NCBI RefSeq assembly: GCF_965363235.1
Contig: NC_134838.1
Span: 16,834,441-16,898,440 of the forward strand
Source: Mytilus galloprovincialis
Taxonomy: Eukaryota; Mollusca; Bivalvia; Mytilida; Mytilidae
Length of the DNA stretch: 64,000 bases
Direction: 5' to 3'
Below the pieces are notes generated by a model. The model was not told where the DNA came from, did no database searches, and saw only the letters and a list, made by a program, of their open reading frames with translations. Positions 11,916-23,605 of this stretch are shown here, in pieces (within the stretch, counting starts at the first letter, position 1; each line of letters begins with the position of its first letter). Position numbers and translations under genes: made by a program.

Positions 11916-13344
11916 GTTTTTTTTTTTTTTTTAATAGTTTTTGACAAGTTTATATTCAGATGGAATGTGTGAAATCAGATAAAAATGTAACAGTTAACGA
12001 CCATGGATTCAAAACGGATCACAATTTTAATTCCATAGCAATTACACAGAGAGTTTGGGGAAATAGGGGGCGTAGAAAACCGTTAGCCACAACATACACC
12101 TTCATTTTCGTGCTTAGAGAATTGCATTCTTCGTACACGAATTTCTTATAAAAGTCATCCCTCACAAGCATGTATGACCCTTTACAGAGGACTACTTGTA
12201 GAATTATACAAAGACAAAAAATATTGAACGTTTAATGTTCATCTAAATTTTAATTTTCTATTCTATTATGTTAGGTCAGGAGAAACATCTTAAGTCCTTT
12301 GATAGTAGGTTTTTCATTGTCATGCCTTTTGAAGTGATGAGAAATTTGGTTTAGTTGAAAGAAGTAAAAGTGTGTCAAGAAAACGCATTTGGGATTTTTT
12401 TTATAAGGAAATACACTAAATAACTGTGGAAAGTGTTGTGACATGTGGTGCTCTTTAACCAAATCCCGCTTTTTAATCTTTGTTTCCAAATTTCCACATT
12501 TGTCCGTTCTTTTTCTCAGACTTCATCTTCCTATCCCAAATCCCCCCAAAGTCAATGTGGGAAATAACAGAAGCATTTTATATTCTTCACAAGGAAATAA
12601 CTGTGACCACTTTCTGCAGTCAAGCCAAGTTTGCCAAAAAATAATATTAGATAAACCATGAAAAGCCTTTCTTCATGAGTCATGATACTTTGATTATCTT
12701 GTCCACCATTTATTCAGCTATATCGAGATGAATTTGGTAGAACTTGAGTTCTCCCCTAATTAACCTTTTTATTCCTCTTTTTCTTGCAGTTTCAATATAT
12801 TGTTCGTAAAGATTCCCTTTGTTAAAGTTAGATCATTCTATAAGTTCGTACTATTGAAATCGCGTGTCAAGTTCTAAAAACTGGAAAATTTATCAAAAAC
12901 ATTAGTACCGCTGTTTTCATCCGTAATCCCATCATTAGTGATTGGATCACTCGGTCCCCTGGTGCCGCAGAAGATAAAATTACACGCACGCAAACACATG
13001 GGCCTTCGGGTTTTTTTTTAATAGTAATTTGTCATTTTTTGTCTTGTGGAACTAATTATAAATCTTATTTATAGATATTTTCATGATCATTACTTATGGT
13101 TACTGTTTCCCTCTATAAAAGTTTAAAGTTTAAATATGTAAACGCCTCGAGATCTTTCGTCTGAATACCTTTTCATCTGTCTAAACTAAGGATTAATTCA
13201 CTGATCAAAAGAAATTGTCACTCTACCACATAAGGGCTTGCTCATGTACATGTATAGTTTGCTTTTATTTTTTAAAGAAGAGATCAACAAATTGAATATA
13301 GAAAAATAGATAACCTTAAATAGCTTTATTTTGCAAAACTTTTA

Positions 13345-13475
13345 GAAATTTTTGGTCCTCAATGCTCTTCAATTTCGTACTTTATTTTTTTTTTATTCGA
13401 GCGTCACTAATGAGTCTTTTAAAGAAGGAACGCGCGTCTGGCGCAAATATAAAATGTCAATCCTGGAATTTATGA
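13345..13475 (-). repeat. GGTACC-ended dispersed repeat, partial
   Basis: It carries GGTCCTCAATGCTCTTCAA, CGAGCGTCACTAATGAGTC and ACGCGCGTCTGGCG in the same order as the inverse of 41519-41660. Confidence 0.75.
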
Positions 13476-13794
13476 GTGAACCGAAAAAAACAAACAAAAA
13501 TGGATAACGACCCTACCTCATGAAATTAAAGTAGTCTGGACAATTTTGTTTATCTTAAATTACTTGTTGATACATGTACCTTAATTTGCTGATCAAGTAG
13601 TCATTTGAAGTTTCTCTTTCCTGGCTATACAGGTTTTTTTTGGGTTTTTTTTTTAAATATTTTGGGGGAAATGGAGAGTAAAAATTTTTAGAACATGTTT
13701 ATCCTGATTGGATCTATTATTTTTAGCCACTGTACTCATTTTGGCTCATATTAAACACTATAAGAATCATTAAGTTTAAGTATGTCTGAAATCA

Positions 13795-13930
13795 GAGAAG
13801 AAAATCTTCTCCGGGTCCTCAAAATGGTATTCAACATTGTACTTTCATCGGGCACTTTTTATTCGAAAGTAACTGACGAGTCTTTGTAAACGAAATTCGC
13901 GTCTGCGTACACAATTTTTATCTTCGTATC
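13795..13930 (-). repeat. GGTACC-ended dispersed repeat, older partial copy
   Basis: It carries GGGTCCTCAAAATGGTATTC, TAACTGACGAGTCTTTGTA and AATTCGCGTCTGCGTAC, which align with the neighbouring copy at 13345-13475 but are more diverged. Confidence 0.6.
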
Positions 13931-15269
13931 TATGATGAATTTATTCATATACTGCCCACATTAATTATGATGAATATTCTAGCAAAAATATTATTATAAC
14001 AAACTACGTTGTATTTCATCCTTACTATGAGTCCTGAACAACTTGCTTGTTTGTCACGTTTGAAAATAAACTTTTACGCAGTAGTTTTGATTTGTTGTAC
14101 GTTCCCTTTATATATGTATCACGAATGAACATAGATTCAAGTTGACATATTTCATAGCTACGAAATAAGTCCGGTTGACCCGGTCTTTCACCCCAAAGGT
14201 GACTGAAGAATAAAAATAAGGTCACTTTTGGTCTTTTTCGACCGGCAGTAAAACTCTTGCAAAGTGGGGGGTCCGGTTAGGTGTGTCGTATACATGTAGA
14301 AACGGTCAGAATGTAAAAATTAAATCATATGCCTCGTGTAAAGAGAGTGCCACGTTATCTGCACGTGAAGAAACCTTGATCTTTGAAGTGCAAGGCAAAT
14401 GTTTAGTCCCTATCCATTATATCCCTATTTTCAAGTAGCAGTCCAAATTTCCCGACCGTAATCATGACCGGCCCCTGTGACAGGACCTAACTATTGTTTT
14501 ATTGTTAATGTGTTATCGTCCTGAAAGTGCATGCATCTTTTACCTCTGGACGATTAGAAACCAGCAATCAACAATAAAACAATTACGGTCTTTCAAAGTC
14601 AGACTGTCAAAAAATCACTAACACAATGTCCGAAAAAGCTTGTGACAAATAATGAGGCATGTGAGTTATGTTAATCAAGAATTATTTAAAGGATTTCAAT
14701 ACATATACAAACCACTAAAAAATAAAAAATAAATTCATAATTAATGACAAATTTTACTGTCATAAAAGCTGATACTATTATTTTTTGGGGGACTGGTAAT
14801 TTCTAACATGAATAGCCATTCTTAATCGAAATTTTTTTTAAGTTGATTTATTTTGTTTCCGTCTATACTTAGTTAATTATGAATAACAAAACATTCATAT
14901 CAACTAAATATTTTAATGCCCATACAAGTGTGGACACAGATGAGTGTGGATAGTATGTTTGGATGTTTGACAGTGTTTTATGATAAATGTAGTTCTATGA
15001 TTTTCCTATATGTGTTATTAACTGTGTTGCACGATGACAACCAACCTGAGCATTAGGAGTGTTGTTTATTTTATATTTAGTTTAGTTTTTATGTTCAAGA
15101 CGGGCATGGAAGAGACACTAATTGCATTAGTTACCAAATGATTATGATAGAATATGTTCCACATCTTTGATTTTTGATACATTTTATAGCTAGGAGAGCA
15201 ACACATAATAGGATCAATTTTTCGTGATTTTTTTAAATTGAGAGATGATATCTGAGAACATGATATAAG

Positions 15270-15480
15270 GAGACTGCAATTCAGTGGTTGTCGTTTGTTT
15301 ATGTGTTACATATTCGTTTTTTCTTTATTTTTTGTACATAAATAAGCCTGTTATTTTTCTCCTTTGAATTGTTTTACATTATCATTTCGAGACCTTTTAT
15401 AGCTGACTATGCTGTATTAGCTTTGCTCATTGTTGAAGGTTGTGCGGTGACCTGTAATTGTTAATTTTTATGTCATTTTA
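15270..15480 (+). repeat. Penelope-like element 3' tail fragment
   Basis: It matches 28970-29185 in order: AGTGGTTGTCGTTTGTTTAT, TTGAATTGTTTTACATT, TATAGCTGACTATGC, GCTCATTGTTGAAGG, GCGGTGACCTGTA. The last bases of the tail are missing and replaced by the sequence at 15488. Confidence 0.8.
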
Positions 15481-15487
15481 ATGCCCA

Positions 15488-15690
15488 TATAATGCCTGCG
15501 TCACACTGTCCCGAATCGCATGCACACCGGATGGACACACGACAAAGGAAATGATTAAATCTGATCGTAAAAACATCGGAACAATCGAAGTGCTTCTTAA
15601 GCCATCGCATGACCGCCGGTTGAGTTTCTCGGGTTTCGTCAGCAATTAACTTAATATGCGGTTTCAAAACAATTGCCGAAAGGCCGTGGA
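15488..15690. repeat. Possible one-ended relative of the 22168-22424 element
   Basis: The start AATGCCTGCGTCACAC resembles TATACCGGCGTCACAC at 22170, and both follow a Penelope-like tail. No inverted partner end is convincing here. Confidence 0.3.
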
Positions 15691-16280
15691 AAGAAAGGTT
15701 CATTTACACTTTGAAGAAACCCATACGTATTAGATCTATCTCAAATTGTGCTCGTCTTCGTAAATATTAATCAATTCACCTTAGTCTAAAAATGTAAAAG
15801 ACGATACAATTAGTGAAGTCTATAAATTTGCAAATTTTTAAAAGTTAACTTATTATGTTGTAGCTCTTCTCGGGACCTTGTAGTCAAATATCTACAATAT
15901 GCCACTACCAGTCCTAGTGACAAAAAAACTTCTCCTTGGTGGATACCTCACATTACTCTTTATTCACAGCTATCCTTGATAAATCTTATCTAATTATCAT
16001 TGAGATGTATCAGTTAGTTCAAGAAAATGCATCATAAAATAAGGATTATAAAAGTTTTATTTGCATGACTGCTCACTAAAATGTGACGACGGAAAAAAAT
16101 ATTCAATGATCTAATAAATATTTAATATTAGAATCTATAAAAAGACTAAATCAGTTCTGTGTATTATTGTGTCTTTCCCAATTGACTCCCCTAATTCCAC
16201 TCATCTCCTAGACATGTATACATGTATTACCTACTGAGAATCTGTCACTCACCCTATAATCAGATTACGCAGTGTTATTC

Positions 16281-16327
16281 TTTATAATTCTTTCGAGTAG
16301 ACAGTACACACTACAATAAGCTGCAAT
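16281..16327 (+). promoter_or_regulatory. Possible core promoter and short 5' UTR of the opine dehydrogenase gene
   Basis: A TATA-like word TTTATAATTC (16281-16290) lies about 40 bp before the ATG codon at 16328, giving room for a start site near 16310. This is a positional inference only. Confidence 0.3.
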
Positions 16328-16989
16328 ATGGTAAGTCTTAAACCGTATGTTTTTAATTATTTATCAATTAATATTTTTGATTATTAGTATGATCACACTA
16401 CACTTAATGAAAAACTTGCAGACACACGTGCATCGTGTAGCTCATATTTCATACACCTTGAAAGGCTCGTGTCAGCGGTTGTCGATAGCTAACCGGTTGT
16501 AAATCAAATGGATTTAAAGATGCAAATATCGATTTATTATTGATCTCAATAATTAAGGTAAGATTTCGGTCACTTATATACTTCAAATCGCATTTTCGTA
16601 TTCCTTTATCTTTTAAATGACTACTGTAAAAAGTATTTAAGAAAGAGGTTGCGAATATGAAATCAAAAGTGAAAATGCAAAATTTTAAATGTCATTATAA
16701 TTTGTTACAAGGTTATCTGTTACCTAAATAAACTGCAGGAAGGGTTTAATTTTTTCGACTATGTTATCCCCCCTTTTTGATATACTGTAGTATTTATGAG
16801 ATAATCTACATGTAGCAGTTTCGTTGAGTCTTTTGTAGACATTCGCTTAAAATCCAGTTGAAAATATAAATGCTTATTCTGTACGGAATACGATCAACGG
16901 TATATTAAATAAGTCAAAAAATGTGTATGAACACTTAAAATAAAAAGAATTTACATGTCATTTGCATCATAAAGAGTATGCGGGGGAAG

Positions 16990-17069
<80 letters not shown>

Positions 17070-20000
17070 CCTTTGCTATCTTTTGGTGTGGTTCAGAGGT
17101 CAATAAAAGTGCAGATTATAGGGGTGTGTTTGGATATACTCCTGAGGCGTTCTATGGTTACCCATAGGTACCTATGGTTTGATATTTTGTGTGTAAAATA
17201 TCAAACTATAGGTACCTATGGGTAACCATAGGCCGCCTCAGGCGTGTATCCAAACACCCCCAGCGTTACAACACAGTGCCTTTTTTTAATTTTTCAATCT
17301 CTATCTGATGATATGCCAAATTTTCTGTAATTTTTAAATGGTGTTTAACCACTTACACACAATTTTGTTGTGATATACTTGAATTCCGTGTTTCCAAGCA
17401 TTGTATCATGTTTTCCTTACATATCAGAAGTGTTGAATTGTCAACACACAGTTCTTATCAAAACAACAAACATTTTGTAAGCATTCTGTTGTAACTAACG
17501 ATGATCAGTGCTGCTACAAACACATAAAAACAGACAGATTAGGGAGCTCTGCCAAACTCTTTATTCTATCAATATAAGCGTGCTTTGAGGATGCTTTACC
17601 TATTAACATTTCTGTCTATTTATATCTTCATTATTTTATTGCTCTACAAGACAAGCTGCATCTCTTATGATGAATATGATCTATAGTCTCTTCATATTAA
17701 CAAATGAAGCTACAGTACAATTAGTGAAGAGGGTAGCACTAAATCTACTAAATACTTTGTGAACCATGAGCAATATTTAGTGGTTGACCATTTGAAATAA
17801 GGTTGGTTGGTTGGTTGGATAGGGCGAGGGGTTTATAAGGAAAGAGATTTTTTTTCTTCTGACGAAATATAATTCATTTTAACCTTTTGTGAGACTAGCA
17901 TATTTGTGTTGTACTGAATTTACTTTCTCTTTTGTACACATTTAATTTATTTTTACCCTGTGTTGGAGATGCAAGGTTGATTTCAAAAACCTTTGACACT
18001 ACGCTTTAATATCAATTTGCATTCAGATACTGCGAGCATTTTAATGCGGTATCATATCTTATTATTGCTACTAGGTTTCAAAATAGTTTTGTGTGAACCC
18101 ATCCTGGTTTTCTTACTACGGTATCGGATTCGGTCCGGAAAATGTTAATGTGAAACACAAAAGGGCCTGGAATGGTGTGATTTAAGACAACAGCATTGTT
18201 CTGTATGAGTTCTATATAATGTTGAATTCGTTGTTTTTACGCCAAGCTGGCAAACAAACTGGACCTCGTTATTTTAGTGATATTGACATGCTTTTCCTGT
18301 ATTTATTTTTATATATAATTCTCTATTGTTGTCACACGTGTAAGAGTGTGTAATTATGGAAATATTTTTCCACCTGCATGAGTTAAATATAAAGTATTAT
18401 TTCACACCCTGACCGTCTATTTACTGACTATTATCTATAAATATTTTCCTGATAAAAAGACGTATATGTGTCAATAGGACATCATATAAAAAAGAAGATG
18501 TGGTATGATTGCCAATTAGACAACTATCCACAAAAGACCAAAATGACACAGACATTAACAACTATCGGTCACCGTACGGCCTTCAACAATGAGCAAAGCC
18601 CATACCGCATAGTCAGCTATAATAGGCCCCGATAAGACAATGTAAAACAATTCAAACGAGAAAACTAACGGCCTCATTTATGTAAAAAAATGAACGAAAA
18701 ACAAATATGTAACACATAAATAAACGACAACCACTGAATTACAGGTTCCTGACTTGGGACAGTCACATACATAAATAATGTGGCGGGGTTAAACATATTA
18801 GCGGGATCCCAACCCTCCCCCTAACCTGCAACAGTGGTATCATGCCCACCTCGAAATATCCTATTTCCATATAATAATGATACAAATATGTGATAGGATT
18901 GTCAATGACCATTCACCAATATTCACGTTGATACGAAATACCAAAAGTACCCATACAACCTTCAACAATGAGCAAAGCCCATACCGTATATTCGGCTATT
19001 AAAGGACTTTTAGATTTGTGAAACAATTGAAACGAGATAACCAACGATTTGATAAATGACAAAACAATTAACTAAAAACATATATATAAGACCATCGACA
19101 TCCCACGAATTACAGGCTCCTGGCCAGAGACAGGCAAATAAAGAATGACTTGAAATGTAGTTTTGTGATTCAGTAATACAAGATTTTACACTTTATTTTA
19201 TAGGCTTCAAAGAAAAAGGAAAACGGACCAAATACAACTAAAAAATCTGACAAGGAAGCTGAAGCAAAGACAGATTCTAAAACAGAAGAGCCGAACAACG
19301 AGCAAAATAAGAAAGAAGAAGAAACAAACAATCAAACTGAAACGGAACCACCACCTAAAATGCCACCATTGAAGATGTGTATATGTGGTAGTGGAGGAGG
19401 TGCCCACTGTCTTGTTGGACTGGCGGCATCGCAACCAGATGTTGAAGTTCGAGTGCTCACTCTTCACGAAGATGACGCAAAACTATGGACGAAAGAAATG
19501 AAAAATAATGATTTAGTAGTTGTTATTAACAACAGAAATGGAACCTCGAGAGAAGTAAAAGCAAAGCCTGAAATCGTAACAAAGAATCCAGAAGAAGCCG
19601 TTGCCGGAAGTGATTACATATTCATGGCCGTGTCACCAACGTCTCATGATATTTACTTCAAAGCAATGGCACCACACGTGGGTAAAAACACCTTGATTGT
19701 AGGTTTACCTGGTTTTCCAGGTTTTGAATATCAATGTAGGGATATCGTAGGAGAAAAATCTATTCCCTGTACGCTGATGAATTTTAACTATTTACCTTGG
19801 GATTGTAAACTCCTTGAATTTGGAAAGAAGGTAGAAATTATAAATTTTCGAAGCTACCTAACTGGTTCCATGATTAGAGGTCGAGGGATTTGTAGAAGGC
19901 CACCGCTGATGACCCTCCAAATGCTTCACGGTGCAGAACCCATTTTTCGGCAATCGAAAAACCATCTGGAGTCTATTCTTATGTCTCATTCATATATTCG

Positions 20001-20619
20001 ACCAGCAATTATGTTTGGCCAATGGAATAGTTGGGACGGTAAACCCATCCCTGAAGCTCCTCTCTTTTACGAGACAGTAACAAAAGAAACAGCTGATCTA
20101 ATTTCTAAATGCAGCGATGAATGTGTTGAAGTAGCTAAAGCTATAATGGAGAAAAGTGCAACAAAGATTGATCTATCTGAAGTCAAACCGATCTTCGAAT
20201 GGTACCAAGAACTTTGTTCAAATGATGTTAACGTTTGTACAGATATGTTGACCGCACTCACAACAAGTAAATTTGATAAGGATGTAACGCACGAAATGAA
20301 GAAAGAAAAAGGAGGATTAGTTCCAGATTTCCATTGTGCAAGCTTAGCAGAAGACATACCAATGGGTACAATAGTAATACGCGCACTTGCTGATATTGTA
20401 GAAGTTAAGACGACAAATATTAATATGCTCATTGAATGGTGCCAACAAAAAATGGGGAAAGAATATATTATCAACGGTGAATTGAAAGGCAAAGATATGA
20501 AATCAACCAGATGTCCACAACAGTATGGGTTTACTACATTAGAATCAATTATAGCGTGTCAGATAGGATCAACAACATTAGAATCAACTATTGCATCACA
20601 GATAGAATCAATAAGCTAA
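16328..20619 (+). CDS. Opine dehydrogenase (octopine/alanopine/strombine type), two coding exons, 472 aa
   Basis: The enzyme joins pyruvate and an amino acid with NADH oxidation, regenerating cytosolic NAD+ during anoxia, as known for marine molluscs. Exon 2 (19204-20619) follows an acceptor TTTTATAG and stays open in frame. The ATG at 16328-16330 is followed at once by a donor GTAAGT, so splicing gives ATG|GCT in phase 0. Residues 2-53 are a Lys/Glu/Asn-rich extension absent from typical 400-residue family members. Residues 57-90 are the Rossmann start with GSGGGAH (63-69). The C-terminal octopine-dehydrogenase domain carries SHSYIRP; its His263, counted without the extension, falls near catalytic His212 of scallop octopine dehydrogenase. 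The last residues hold a 13-residue direct repeat (TTLES at 445 and 458). Amino acid substrate cannot be told. A later start at Met54 is the alternative. Confidence 0.9.
16992..17067. repeat. (TA)n microsatellite
   Basis: About 37 uninterrupted TA units lie in the opine dehydrogenase intron, 54 bp before the palindromic element at 17121. Confidence 0.95.
17121..17260. mobile_element. Palindromic foldback element, 140 bp
   Basis: Almost the whole element is one hairpin. The ends GGGGTGTGTTTGGATA and its inverse, CCTGAGGCG/CGCCTCAGG, and a long stem centred on GATATTTTGTGTGTAAAATATC pair with few mismatches. The stem contains GGTACC on each arm. It lies in the opine dehydrogenase intron. Confidence 0.9.
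18482..18845 (-). repeat. Penelope-like element 3' tail, 5'-truncated copy
   Basis: This is the inverse of 28890-29240, from GAAGATGTGGTATGATTGCC to the GGGATCCCAACCCTCCCCCT block. Similarity is high, so it is fairly young. It lies in the opine dehydrogenase intron, antisense, about 360 bp before exon 2. Confidence 0.9.
18935..19130 (-). repeat. Older Penelope-like tail fragment
   Basis: CAACCTTCAACAATGAGCAA, CATACCGTATATTCGGCTAT, AACAATTGAAACGAGA and GAATTACAGGCTCCTGGC match the tail in order but with many changes. It abuts the younger copy at 18482-18845. Confidence 0.75.
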
Positions 20620-20855
20620 TGAATTAACGTTGTAGGAACCATAATGAATTTTGCTTTCCTGCACATTGTTGACTTTGACATTTCAAATTATACGCTTCAT
20701 TCCTGTGTAAAACTCATATATTTACAGATTTATATTTGCTACAGCATCGAAATGTTTTCATTAAAAATTGTAAACTTCCGTTCATTTTTACAATTGATGT
20801 CTACAGTTACTGTAGTAGTCCGATTTTTTGTATAAAAGAAAAACCCAAAGATGAT

Positions 20856-20861
20856 AATAAA
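20856..20861 (+). terminator. Candidate poly(A) signal of the opine dehydrogenase gene
   Basis: AATAAA lies 237 bp after the stop codon. It is the first canonical hexamer I see downstream. Confidence 0.4.
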
Positions 20862-21539
20862 GAGGACAAATACAGGTATATATTGGGAATTGGTCAGTAG
20901 TCGGTAAATTGATTGATTGGTTGTGGGTGTTAATGCAACTTTCAGAACTCTAGGCTATGTTAATGGGTTATAAAAAAAAAAGTAGTCAGGAAGGTGAGGA
21001 AAGTCCTACTGATGTATTGAAATAGAAGTTACAGCATTTGTTGATTGACCCAAACATTTGTTAGCCGATACCATTACTTGGCATTTGTCTTAAATTGTAT
21101 CTACAAAACAAAACCTGGCATTTGAACGAAAAGAGGATAAAGGATGAAAGTCTTTTTTTGGCCTCTGGATTTGTGAAAATAGTGTTTATAAAGCATTTGA
21201 AAATAATGAAAAATTTATTGATAAATGCATAAGATTTATTAAGCCTGACATTTTAGTGCATTTGTGATGAACTAAGATAAGTGATGTCATAGACATATCT
21301 AAATTGACCTAAAAATAATTTTGCATAGTTTTTGGACAAAGTGGATACGAGCCAAGATATTTTACCCATATTGTTACGTCGTTAGATATAAAGTGCATAC
21401 TACATCTTGTAGCAAAATACATTTTGATTATATCTGAATATCAATGTCAAGGGCTCATAGTATTTTGCCAGTTCTTGCAGTTTTATATTAAAAGCACGTA
21501 GTTCAAGGAAAATTCAAAACAGATAGCCCTTTAACAAAT

Positions 21540-21900
21540 GGCAAAAAAGCTCTAACACATTAAACAAATGGGTAACAACTGTCATACCCCAGACTTGGTA
21601 CAGGCATTTCCTTATGAAGACGGATTAAATCTGGTTTTATAGATAGCTGAAAGAATCCTGTGCTATTGACAACAATGAGTGAGCAAAACAAACAGAGTTA
21701 AATGGTCAAAAATTGAGGAACAGCAGTCAACATTGTGTTATAATCTTAATCACTATAAAAAAAAAAACAATTATGTCAACAAAGAAAAAAAATGCATTAA
21801 AGACACTCTATAGACAACGCTCATAAGCAAAAATAAAAGGCAATAGTACAAAAAATTACCATAACACAATAACACAATGACGGAATGTATAAATACCGAG
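21540..21900 (-). repeat. Dispersed repeat with the GACTTGGTACAGG block
   Basis: It shares ordered blocks (CTAACACATTAAACAAATGG, GACTTGGTACAGGC, TTCCTTATG, GGATTAAATCTGGTTTTATA, TATTGACAACAATGAGTGA) with 48640-48905 and, inverted, with 9655-9740 and 43555-43685. No coding part was seen. Confidence 0.75.
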
Positions 21901-21934
21901 CCACCAAAAGGATATTATCAAAATTTGACCAAAC

Positions 21935-22130
21935 AATCTGTAGTTCTGTGGTTGTCGTCGGTTCACATTATCATATTTGCTTTTAGTTAATTGTTATAAA
22001 TTAGACAATTAGTTTTCTCAATTGAATTTAGTCGCATTCTTCATGCCTTTTGTAACCGACTATATGGTATGGGGTTTTCTCATTGTTGAAGGTCGTACAG
22101 TTGTATATTATAATTGCTTACATCCTCTTC
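21935..22130 (+). repeat. Old Penelope-like tail fragment
   Basis: CTGTGGTTGTCGTCGGTT, GTAACCGACTATATGGTATG and CTCATTGTTGAAGGTCGTAC match the tail in order. It is diverged and stops short of the tail end, with a terminal-inverted-repeat element beginning at 22168. Confidence 0.7.
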
Positions 22131-22167
22131 ATTTGAACTTCTTTTAAAACTGCTTTTTAATTCGAGC

Positions 22168-22424
22168 GTTATACCGGCGTCACACATCAGAGTATATTTT
22201 AGCTCCGACGTACGCCGGGCGTGGTTAAAAAAAATTATGTACGCTGCCAATACGCTAGTAATTTTGGATGCCCAATACACGCTTAAAGCTCGTTGTGCAC
22301 ACGTTACAGCTATGATTGACAGGTTGAATGCATCCAAAATTACTAGCGTATTGGCAGTGTACATTTTTTTTAACACGCCCGGCGAACGTCGGAACTATAC
22401 GCTGATGTGTGACGCCGGTATAAC
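22168..22424. mobile_element. Terminal-inverted-repeat element (MITE), 257 bp
   Basis: The left end GTTATACCGGCGTCACACAT pairs with the right end ATGTGTGACGCCGGTATAAC. Pairing continues inward through CGCCGGGCGTG/CACGCCCGGCG and the block GCTAGTAATTTTGGATGC with its inverse, so each arm is about 105 bp. There is no coding part. Confidence 0.9.
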
Positions 22425-23284
22425 TTCTGGCGTATCAATTTAGAAGCTGGAATGTTTGCACTAAATATGTGCTACTGCTCATGTAAGTTTCTCCCCCTGT
22501 GGTATCAGCTCGGGGGAAGGGGCTTCTTTAATACTTAATTGATAGGGGGTGCAGATGGGGTTCTGTTACCCCAACCTTTTTCATATAATTCAGATTTTAA
22601 AAATGTATACTTTTTCATAATAGCGTAGGTAAAAATGTAACCTTTTCCCATATTGTTTGGGTTTCGTGTGGTGTGTAATGGTTTGTAATGTAAGAATGGA
22701 ATACCAAAGTGACATTAGAGAAAAATTGGTTGAAAAAAAACGCCTGGAACACCAAGAAAGAGGACAGACGAAGAAATACGGGAAATATTTTGACCTAATC
22801 ATATATTTCTGATAGTTTTCCCGACCTATTCACATATTTACAAGCTTGAAAAGGTGACCTATTTCAGCGGCACGTCCTATCACCTTGTATATAGGAATAT
22901 TGTATATATCCCCGGAGAGTATCAGCAGCCATGCAGTAGTCGCCCCTACAAAAGAGAACCTATACGCTAGTTATAGTGAGTAATAATACTATAATATTGC
23001 TCAAACTACGAAAGTAAAGATAAAAACAAGCTTCAGGTGAACCAATACTTGAGGTGTACGCAGTTCTTTCATCACTTCCCAAGTGTCATACTTTGTGTGT
23101 AGCTCATAACAATAACAAATCTACCATTAACGAGGAACTGAGGACAGAAATTTAGCTACGACAATAGGAACAGATCAGTGGTCCAAAGTGCCAGACATAT
23201 GTTCCATATCAGTTAACATAATCATGACAGGTCCTTAAAACTTTCGAAGAAATCAATCCTTGTAGAAAATGTGAATCCTCGGTT

Positions 23285-23605
23285 TTGGTTTTTTTTTGTT
23301 TTTTTTTTGTTTTTTTTTATATTTCTTATGAATTTGTGTGTCAGGAGTTTGTTGGTTTGGTTCGTAGGTGTTTCTCTTTTATTTCCCCATAAAAATTATA
23401 CCATTGGTTCCCCTGTGTGTATTGTTTTACACTAAATTATTTTGGGTCCCTTTATAGCTTGCTGTTCAGTGTGAGCCAAGGCTCCGTGTTGAACGCCGTA
23501 CTTAGGCCTATATCTACAATTGTTAACTTTTTATACATTGTGACTTGGATAGAGAGAGTTGTCTCATTGGCACTCATACCACATCCTCTTATTTCTATTA
23601 TTAGA
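23285..23605 (+). repeat. Tail subfamily B of a Penelope-like element
   Basis: The ordered blocks GGGTCCCTTTATAGCTTGCT, GTTCAGTGTGAGCCAAGGCT, GACTTGGATAGAGAGAGTTG and TCTCATTGGCACTCATACCA match 34555-34695. It shares TTGTCTCATTGGCA and CATACCACATC with the main tail but differs in the middle. Confidence 0.75.

Noticed and set aside
20067-20492. 141-codon minus-strand frame
   Set aside because: It is the antisense shadow of the opine dehydrogenase coding exon.
22080-22443. Two overlapping 98- and 109-codon frames on opposite strands
   Set aside because: Both are products of the palindromic 22168-22424 element.
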